Assembly: GCA_041691815.1 (NCBI GenBank)
Contig: JBEPTZ010000074.1
Coordinates: 1-21,635 of the forward strand
Length of the DNA: 21,635 nucleotides
Source of the DNA: 70-18 sp041691815
GTDB lineage: Bacteria > Pseudomonadota > Alphaproteobacteria > Acetobacterales > Acetobacteraceae
Reading direction: 5' to 3'
In this document: piece after piece, positions 16,697 through 21,635 of the stretch
How the letters are laid out: each line of letters begins with the position of its first letter
How positions within the stretch are numbered: the first letter of the stretch is position 1
Notes under the pieces: model-generated
Databases searched by the model: none
What the model saw: only the letters and a program-made list of their open reading frames with translations
Told to the model about the DNA's origin: nothing
Translations under genes and position numbers: made by a program

Positions 16697-17523
16697 GCGC
16701 TGATCCGGCTGATCTGGCGGCGGTGGAAGCGATTGTGCTGGCCGCCGGCACCAGCTTCCATCGCGCCATGCTGCTGCTGCCGGCCGACCGGCGGCGGGCG
16801 ATGTATGCCGTCTACGCGTTCTGCCGCATTGTCGACGACATCGCCGACGAGGAGGCGCCGTTCGACAGCCGCAAGCCTCGGCTGGATGCCTGGAGGGCGC
16901 GGATTGCTGGGGTTTTTCGTGGAGACTCCGAGGACGCGGTAACCCGCGAACTGGTCCGCGCGGTGCCGCTGTTCGGGCTGCGGCAGGCGGATTTCGTGGC
17001 GGTGATCGATGGCATGGAGATGGATGCCAACCCGATTGTGGCCCCCGACCTGGCGACGCTCGATCTGTATTGCGACCGGGTGGCCGCCGCGGTGGGGCGG
17101 CTGTCGGTGCGGGTGTTCGGCGATGCGTCGGCAGCCGCGGGTAGTGTGGCGTTCCACCTGGGACGGGCGCTGCAACTGACCAATATCCTGCGTGATATCA
17201 ACGAGGACGCCGGGCGCGGACGGCTGTATCTGCCGCGCGAATACCTGGACGCCGAGGGGGTGCCGGCCGATCCGGCGGCAGCACGGACGCATCCGGCGCT
17301 GGCACGGGTGAGCGCGCGGCTGGCGGCGCTGGCGCATGGGCATTTCCGCGATGCCGCCACCTGGATGCGGCGCTGCGACCGCCGGGCGATGCGGCCGGCG
17401 CGGCTGATGGCGGCGACCTATGCGGCGATGCTGGCGCAACTGGAACGGCAGGGCTGGGCGGGGCCGGTGAAACTGTCCAAGCCACGCAAGGTCGGACTTT
17501 TGCTGAGGTATGGGTTGTGGTGA
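16681..17523 (+). CDS. hpnD: Presqualene diphosphate synthase HpnD
   Basis: This enzyme condenses two farnesyl diphosphates to presqualene diphosphate, the first committed step toward squalene and hopanoids. It belongs to the same fold as HpnC but has both full metal-binding motifs: DDIADE (52-57) and DINED (172-176, inside NILRDINEDAGRGRLYLP). The length is 280 residues from ATG 16681. An alternative GTG 16693 (276 residues) would form a GTGA overlap with the hpnC stop, the same style as other junctions here, and gives MSADPADLAAVEAI; neither has a strong ribosome-binding site. Codons end mostly in G from here on, unlike hpnA-hpnB. A 141-nt repeat-filled gap follows before hpnE. Confidence 0.94.
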   Translation: MAAAVSADPADLAAVEAIVLAAGTSFHRAMLLLPADRRRAMYAVYAFCRIVDDIADEEAPFDSRKPRLDAWRARIAGVFRGDSEDAVTRELVRAVPLFGLRQADFVAVIDGMEMDANPIVAPDLATLDLYCDRVAAAVGRLSVRVFGDASAAAGSVAFHLGRALQLTNILRDINEDAGRGRLYLPREYLDAEGVPADPAAARTHPALARVSARLAALAHGHFRDAATWMRRCDRRAMRPARLMAATYAAMLAQLERQGWAGPVKLSKPRKVGLLLRYGLW

Positions 17524-17531
17524 AGGGAGAA

Positions 17532-17655
17532 TTTCTTTTTGTGAACCAAAAGAAACAAAAAAACTTTTTATCCGTTTTGGAGACTCCGGTGTCTCCGCGC
17601 CACCGCTGTTGCAAGGCGGATGGTTTTTTTGGTTCTTTTTTTCTAAAAAAAGAAC
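17532..17655. repeat. Inverted pair of AT-rich hairpin repeats between hpnD and hpnE
   Basis: Copy A (17532-17577, plus orientation) has stem TTTCTTTT/AAAAGAAA (17532-17539 and 17548-17555), then CAAAAAAACTTT (17556-17567) and ATCCG. Copy B (17617-17655, minus orientation) has a perfect 11-bp stem GTTCTTTTTTT / AAAAAAAGAAC (17632-17642 and 17645-17655), then on the minus strand CCAAAAAAACC and ATCCG. The two face each other around a GC-rich spacer with its own hairpin, GGAGAC-6 nt-GTCTCC (17579-17596). A third copy lies before hpnG. The element ends 9 nt before the hpnE ATG. The AT-rich stems do not look like standard terminators. I read them as a dispersed repeat family. Confidence 0.8.
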
Positions 17656-17664
17656 TGCTTCGCT

Positions 17665-18906
17665 ATGACTGACTTTGTCGTGGGTGCCGGCTTGGCCGGC
17701 CTGTCGGCGGCGGTTGCCCTGGCGGAAGCCGGCCGTGATGTGGTGCTCTACGAGGCTGGCCCGGCGGCGGGCGGGCGGGCGCGGTCGTATTTTGACCGGG
17801 CGCTGGGTTGCCGGATCGACAACGGCAATCATCTGCTGCTGTCGGGCAACACGGCGTCGCTGGCGTATGTGGACAGGATTGGCGCCAGGGGCACGCTGGC
17901 CGGGCCGGGGGAGGCGTTTTTTCCGTTTTTCGATGTGGCGAGTGGCGAGAGTTGGACGCTGCGGCCGGGGGTGGGGCGGGTGCCGTGGTGGGTGATGCAG
18001 CCGGGGCGGCGGGTGCCGGGGGCGGGGTTGGGCGAGTATTTGAAGCTGCTGGCGCTGGGGCGGGCGCGGGCGGGGGCGACGGTGGCGGAGGTGCTGGGCG
18101 GCGGGGTGCTGTATCGCCGGCTGCTGGCGCCGCTGGCGGTGGCGGCGTTGAACACCAGGCCGGAGGTGGCGCTGGCGTCGTTGTTGCGGCCGGTGGTGGC
18201 GGAGACGCTGTTGCGCGGTGGGCGGGCCTGCGTGCCGCTGTATGCGCGCGATGGGTTGTCGGAGAGCCTGGTGGACCCGGCACTGGCCTGGCTGGGGCAG
18301 CGGGGTGGGGTGTTGCAGACCGGGCGGCGGGTGGCGGGGTTGGAGATTGCGGACGGGCTTGTGACGGGGCTGCGGCTGGCGGATGGGGTGGTGGCGGCGG
18401 GGGGTGCGGTGGTGCTGGCGGTGCCGCCCTGGGTGGCGGCGGAGTTGCTGCCGGGGCTGGTGGTGCCGGATGCGTTCGAGGCGATCGTCAATGTGCATTT
18501 CCGCTGTGAGGCGGCGCCGGCGGCGGATGTGGGGCGGGCCGGGTTCGTGGGATTGATCGGCGGCACCGCGGAGTGGGCGTTCGTGCGGCCGGGGATTGTG
18601 TCGGTGACGATCAGTGCGGCTAATCATCTGGTGGATCTGGCGCCGGAGGTGATCGCGGCGCGGGTCTGGGGTGATCTGCGCGGGGTGCTGGGGCTGGCGG
18701 AGGCGGTGGCGCCGGTGCGGGTGGTGAAGGAGAAGCGGGCGACCTTTGCGGCGACGGCGGCGCAGGAGTTGCGGCGGCCGGGGGCGCGGACGGCGCTGGC
18801 CAACCTGGCACTTGCCGGCGATTGGACCGCAACCCAATTACCGGCAACGATAGAGGGTGCAATCAGGTCGGGCCGGGCCGCGGCCAACGTGGTATTGGCC
18901 GGCTGA
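17665..18906 (+). CDS. hpnE: Hydroxysqualene dehydroxylase HpnE (FAD enzyme)
   Basis: A flavoprotein of the amine-oxidase/desaturase fold, 413 residues, that reduces hydroxysqualene to squalene, completing the HpnD-HpnC-HpnE route. The N-terminal dinucleotide fold GAGLAGLSAA (7-16) ends in YEAGPAAGGRARS, and the C-terminal FAD-binding block is LALAGDWTATQLPATIEGA with GRAAANVVLAG at the end. The start is ATG 17665; the first strand is a little short (MTDFVVGAG) but leaves the nucleotide motif whole. No clear ribosome-binding site is present, since the upstream sequence is the repeat copy B. Codon third positions are extremely G-rich, which creates a long false frame on the other strand. Shc begins 21 nt downstream. 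Confidence 0.94.
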   Translation: MTDFVVGAGLAGLSAAVALAEAGRDVVLYEAGPAAGGRARSYFDRALGCRIDNGNHLLLSGNTASLAYVDRIGARGTLAGPGEAFFPFFDVASGESWTLRPGVGRVPWWVMQPGRRVPGAGLGEYLKLLALGRARAGATVAEVLGGGVLYRRLLAPLAVAALNTRPEVALASLLRPVVAETLLRGGRACVPLYARDGLSESLVDPALAWLGQRGGVLQTGRRVAGLEIADGLVTGLRLADGVVAAGGAVVLAVPPWVAAELLPGLVVPDAFEAIVNVHFRCEAAPAADVGRAGFVGLIGGTAEWAFVRPGIVSVTISAANHLVDLAPEVIAARVWGDLRGVLGLAEAVAPVRVVKEKRATFAATAAQELRRPGARTALANLALAGDWTATQLPATIEGAIRSGRAAANVVLAG

Positions 18907-18927
18907 TTTTCCACGGATTTTGCCTGC

Positions 18928-20844
18928 ATGACCGATCTCGATGATTCCGTCGCCCGCGCCTCCACGGCACTGAAGCGCCTGCAACAGCCGGACGGGCATT
19001 TTGTGTTCGAACTGGAGGCGGACGCGACGATTCCGGCCGAGTTCGTGCTGCTGCAGCATTTTCTCGACCGCATCGAGCCGGAGCTTGAGCGCAAGATCGC
19101 GGTGTATCTGCGCTCCATCCAAGGTACCGGAAGCGGGGGGGCGCATGGCGGCTGGCCGCTGTTTCATGACGGGGCGTTCAACCTGTCGGCCAGCGTGAAG
19201 GCGTATTTCGCGCTGAAGATGATCGGCGATGACCCCGAGGCGCCGCATATGGCGCGGGCGCGGGCGGCGATTCTGGCGGCCGGCGGGGCGGAGCGGGCCA
19301 ATGTGTTCACCCGCGCGCAACTGGCGCTGTATGGCGAGGTGCCGTGGCGGGCGGTGCCGGCGATGCCGGTGGAGATCATGCATCTGCCGCGCTGGTTTCC
19401 GTTCCATCTCGATCGCGTCAGCTACTGGTCGCGCACCGTGCTGGTGCCGCTGATGGTGCTGATGGCGCTGCGGCCGAAAGCGCGCAATCCGCGCGGGGTG
19501 CATGTGGCGGAGTTGTTTTGCACGCCGCCGGCGCAGCTGCGGGACTGGATTCGCGGGCCGTATCGCTCCGGCTGGGGGCATGTGTTCCGGCAGTTGGACC
19601 GGGTGCTGCAACTGGCGGTGCCGGTGATGCCGAAATGGTGGCGGCGGCGGGCGGTGGCCAAGGCGGTGGGGTTTGTGACCGCCCGGCTGAACGGCGAGGA
19701 CGGGCTGGGCGGCATCTACCCGGCGATGGCCAACACGGTGATGATGTTCGACACGCTGGGTTATCCGCCCGAGCACCCCGACGCGGCGATCGCCTGGGCG
19801 GCGGTGCGCAAGCTGCTGGTGGAGGAGCGCGACCGCGCCTATTGCCAGCCCTGCCTGTCGCCGGTGTGGGATACCGGGTTGGCCGGGCACGCGCTGGCCG
19901 AGGCCGAGGGCGGGCAGGCGGCGCCGGTGGCGGCGGCCAATGACTGGCTGCGCGGAAAGCAGATTCTCGAGGTGATGGGCGACTGGCAGGCGGCGCGGCC
20001 GAATGCGCGGCCGGGCGGCTGGGCGTTTCAGTACGAGAACCCGCATTACCCCGATGTGGACGACACCGCGGTGGTGGCGATGCTGCTGCATCGGCAGGAC
20101 GCGGCCGGGCATGCCGAGGCGATCGGGCGGGCGCGGGACTGGGTGCTGGGGATGCAGGGCCGCGATGGCGGCTGGGGGGCGTTCGACGCCGACAACAACC
20201 ACCACTATCTCAACCATATTCCGTTCGCCGACCATGGCGCGCTGCTCGACCCATCGACGGCCGACGTGACGGCTCGCTGCGTGTCGTTCCTGGCGCAGGC
20301 CGGGATGGCAGCCGATGCGGCGCCGATCGCCCGCGCGCTGGCCTGGCTGCGGCGGGAACAGATGGCCGATGGGTCGTGGTTCGGGCGCTGGGGGACCAAT
20401 TATATCTATGGGACGTGGTCGGTGCTGTGCGCGCTGAATGCGGCCGGGATCGGGGCGGACGATCCGGCGGTGGCGCGGGCGGTGGGGTTCCTGCTGGCGA
20501 CACAGCGCGAGGATGGCGGCTGGGGCGAGGATAATGAGAGCTACGACAAGGCTCCGGCCGGGCGCTACCATCGCAGCAATCCGAGCCAGACCGCCTGGGC
20601 GCTGCTGGGGCTGATGGCAGCCGGCCAGACCGACCATGCGGCGGTGCTGCGCGGGGTGGCCTGGCTGGCGGCGCAGCAGGGGCGCGACGGCGGCTGGAAG
20701 GAGGAGCCATATACCGCGGTGGGGTTCCCGCGCGTGTTCTACCTGCGCTACCACGGCTACAAGCTGTTCTTTCCGCTGCTGGCGCTGGCGCGCTACCGCA
20801 ACCTACGGCAGAGCAATGAGCGGGCGGTGGCGTGGGGGTTCTGA
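18928..20844 (+). CDS. shc: Squalene-hopene cyclase (HpnF)
   Basis: A monotopic membrane enzyme that cyclises squalene to hopene (and diplopterol). The length is 638 residues, against 631 in Alicyclobacillus. The catalytic acid motif DVDD sits at 376-379, almost the same position as in the Alicyclobacillus enzyme. QW-type repeats are visible: GGWPLF early, ARPGGWAFQ, GRDGGWGAFD, ADGSWFGRWG, EDGGWGED and RDGGWKEE. The N-terminal domain carries LQHFLDRIEPELERKIAVYL, and the C-terminus has the FPRVFYLRYHGYKLFFPLLA block. The start ATG 18928 lies 21 nt after hpnE with only a weak ribosome-binding site. All key elements look intact, so it should be functional. Confidence 0.97.
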   Translation: MTDLDDSVARASTALKRLQQPDGHFVFELEADATIPAEFVLLQHFLDRIEPELERKIAVYLRSIQGTGSGGAHGGWPLFHDGAFNLSASVKAYFALKMIGDDPEAPHMARARAAILAAGGAERANVFTRAQLALYGEVPWRAVPAMPVEIMHLPRWFPFHLDRVSYWSRTVLVPLMVLMALRPKARNPRGVHVAELFCTPPAQLRDWIRGPYRSGWGHVFRQLDRVLQLAVPVMPKWWRRRAVAKAVGFVTARLNGEDGLGGIYPAMANTVMMFDTLGYPPEHPDAAIAWAAVRKLLVEERDRAYCQPCLSPVWDTGLAGHALAEAEGGQAAPVAAANDWLRGKQILEVMGDWQAARPNARPGGWAFQYENPHYPDVDDTAVVAMLLHRQDAAGHAEAIGRARDWVLGMQGRDGGWGAFDADNNHHYLNHIPFADHGALLDPSTADVTARCVSFLAQAGMAADAAPIARALAWLRREQMADGSWFGRWGTNYIYGTWSVLCALNAAGIGADDPAVARAVGFLLATQREDGGWGEDNESYDKAPAGRYHRSNPSQTAWALLGLMAAGQTDHAAVLRGVAWLAAQQGRDGGWKEEPYTAVGFPRVFYLRYHGYKLFFPLLALARYRNLRQSNERAVAWGF

Positions 20845-20860
20845 GGTTCGGGTTGAGCGG

Positions 20861-20890
20861 GATCAGGGCAGGTTCTGGCCCGCGCTGATC
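20861..20890 (+). other. Imperfect hairpin after shc
   Basis: Arms GATCAGGGC (20861-20869) and GCC...CTGATC (20878-20890, with a 4-nt bulge) can pair just downstream of the shc stop and 33 nt before the cytochrome gene. There is no T-run. It may be a weak transcript-processing or attenuation structure, or nothing. Confidence 0.3.
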
Positions 20891-20923
20891 AAGTGATTGC
20901 CCTGGTGATGGAGGATGGCCGCA

Positions 20924-21460
20924 ATGAGTGCCGGACGAACCTATACCAACACCGCCAGATTCCTGCATTGGCTGGTCCTCGCTTTGCTTGTGGTGGAATT
21001 CGCCCTGGCCTGGACCATGCCGCATATCGGTCGCAATACGCCGATGGGGACGCTGATCAGCCTGCATTTCTCGTTCGGCGTGCTGATCCTGGGCGTGGCG
21101 GCTATCCGTTTGCTGTGGATGCTGGCCCGCGGCCTGCCGGCGCCAATCGATATGCCGGCGTGGCAGCATCGGTCGGCGGTGGCGGTGCACTGGCTGCTGT
21201 ATCTGCTGCTGTTCGCGGTGCCGATTCTGGGCTGGCTGACCGCTTCATGGCGGGGCTATCCGGTCTCGCTGTTCGGACTCTTCGAGGTGCCGAAGCTGCT
21301 GGCGACCCGCGCGGCTGGCTGGCAATGGACCGGCGATATCCACGAATTCCTGGCGACCTACGCGCTGCTGACCCTGGTTGGGCTGCATGTCCTGGGGGCG
21401 CTTTATCATCATTTCATCCGGCGGGACGAGGTGTTGAAGCGCATGCTGCCGGGGCGGTGA
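20924..21460 (+). CDS. Cytochrome b561 (CybB/YodB-like) membrane protein
   Basis: A four-helix inner-membrane di-heme cytochrome b561 of the bacterial type, 178 residues, expected to pass electrons between the quinone pool and a partner. Candidate heme ligands are His15 (ARFLHWLVL), His48 (ISLHFSFG), His140 (GDIHEFLA) and His155 (VGLHVLGALYHH), each within or next to a hydrophobic segment. The tail HHFIRRDEVLKRMLPG is typical of the family. I chose ATG 20924: GGAGG (20910-20914) lies 9 nt upstream, whereas the in-frame ATG 20915 directly abuts it. It sits 79 nt after shc and before hpnG in the same direction, so it is probably part of the hopanoid operon, though no role in that pathway is known to me. 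CybB-type proteins in other species can act as superoxide:ubiquinone oxidoreductases. Confidence 0.92.
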   Translation: MSAGRTYTNTARFLHWLVLALLVVEFALAWTMPHIGRNTPMGTLISLHFSFGVLILGVAAIRLLWMLARGLPAPIDMPAWQHRSAVAVHWLLYLLLFAVPILGWLTASWRGYPVSLFGLFEVPKLLATRAAGWQWTGDIHEFLATYALLTLVGLHVLGALYHHFIRRDEVLKRMLPGR

Positions 21461-21487
21461 GCACGGGGGGATCGGTAGGAAGGAAGT

Positions 21488-21530
21488 CTTCTTTGTTTGA
21501 AAACAAAGAAGCAAAAAAACTTTATCCATT
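21488..21530 (+). repeat. Third copy of the AT-rich hairpin repeat, directly before hpnG
   Basis: A perfect 11-bp stem CTTCTTTGTTT / AAACAAAGAAG (21488-21498 and 21501-21511) with a 2-nt loop is followed by CAAAAAAACTTT (21512-21523) and ATCC. The 12-nt block is identical to that in the copy downstream of hpnD. The right end of the repeat runs into the probable TTG start codon of hpnG. Confidence 0.78.
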
Positions 21531-21635
21531 GCTGGGGGTGGTGACCGGGCTGGCGGCGGAGGCCCGGGTGGCGCGGCGGCTGGGGCTGGTGGAGGTCGGC
21601 GGTGGGCTGCCGGTGGGGGCCGAGGCGGCGGCCGA
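21529..21635 (+). CDS. hpnG: HpnG, hopanoid-associated nucleoside phosphorylase, 5' fragment only
   Basis: Only 35 codons and 2 nt are inside the window. Read from TTG 21529 the peptide begins MLGVVTGLAAEARVARRLGL and continues VEVGGGLPVGAEAAA, which matches the start of HpnG proteins (PNP/MTAP-like nucleoside phosphorylase fold). HpnG acts after HpnH, removing adenine from adenosylhopane to give ribosylhopane. GTG 21538 or 21541 are other possible starts, but TTG keeps the usual LGVVTGLAAEA opening. There is no ribosome-binding site because the repeat occupies the upstream region. Position after shc fits the usual hpn order except for the cytochrome gene between. Confidence 0.85.
   Translation, partial: MLGVVTGLAAEARVARRLGLVEVGGGLPVGAEAAA

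Noticed and set aside
16919..16930. GGAGACTCCG in hpnD resembles GGAGACTCCG in the hpnD-hpnE gap
   Set aside because: The match is only about 10 nt and the hpnD frame and protein look normal, so I do not call a repeat copy inside the gene.
17532..17655. Reading the AT-rich hairpins as rho-independent terminators
   Set aside because: The stems are A/T only or nearly so, loops are 2 nt in one copy, and the pathway genes hpnE and shc continue directly downstream in the same direction.
16384..18837. An 817-codon open frame on the minus strand opposite hpnC, hpnD and hpnE
   Set aside because: It crosses three real genes and the repeat-filled gap, and its peptide is low-complexity Arg/Pro/His. 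The G-ending codons of the true genes remove stops from the other strand.
18838..20754. A 638-codon open frame on the minus strand opposite shc
   Set aside because: Shadow of squalene-hopene cyclase, whose DVDD and QW motifs are on the plus strand; the antisense peptide has no domain.

Overview
This 21.6 kb window is GC-rich chromosomal DNA from an alphaproteobacterium, most likely of the Acetobacteraceae/Rhodospirillales type. That placement rests on overall gene style, the hpn gene order and the family of AT-rich intergenic repeats. It is inference; no rRNA or marker gene is present. Almost every base is coding, and most neighbouring genes in a block touch or overlap by 4 nt. I see no tRNA, rRNA, CRISPR array, phage gene or transposase.

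Layout. (1) 1-4794, minus strand: narH (cut by the left edge) and complete narG, the respiratory nitrate reductase; narJ and narI should lie just outside the window. (2) 4795-5083: divergent control region with a perfect FNR/Anr-type palindrome. (3) 5084-7536, plus strand: a NarK-type nitrate/nitrite transporter and an NnrS-family membrane protein. Regions 1-3 form an anaerobic nitrate-respiration and NO-tolerance locus. (4) 7623-12071, minus strand: a complete branched-chain-amino-acid-type ABC importer, in transcription order binding protein, LivH, LivM, LivG, LivF, with REP-like palindromes at its 3' end and between livG and livF. (5) 12072-12444: a gene-free gap. (6) 12445-13593, minus strand: a compact three-gene operon of small proteins of poorly known function (DUF6522-like, DUF6306/ferritin-like, DUF488/YeaO-like) with a candidate NsrR-like operator over its promoter. 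(7) 13774-21635, plus strand: the hopanoid operon hpnA-hpnB-hpnC-hpnD-hpnE-shc, then a cytochrome b561 gene, then the first 35 codons of hpnG at the right edge.

How the genes work together. NarK brings nitrate in and nitrite out, NarGHI reduces nitrate with quinol electrons, and NnrS helps cope with nitric oxide. The small three-gene operon may belong to the same nitrosative-stress response (inference from its candidate operator). In the hopanoid operon HpnD makes presqualene diphosphate, HpnC converts it to hydroxysqualene, HpnE reduces that to squalene, Shc cyclises squalene to hopene, and HpnG acts later on the adenosylhopane side chain. HpnA and HpnB are accessory sugar-type enzymes. The cytochrome b561 between shc and hpnG has no assigned role in the pathway.

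Most worth a second look: the uncharacterised DUF6522-DUF6306-DUF488 operon and its possible NsrR-like site; the cytochrome b561 inside the hopanoid operon; and three copies of an AT-rich hairpin repeat placed directly before hpnE and hpnG.
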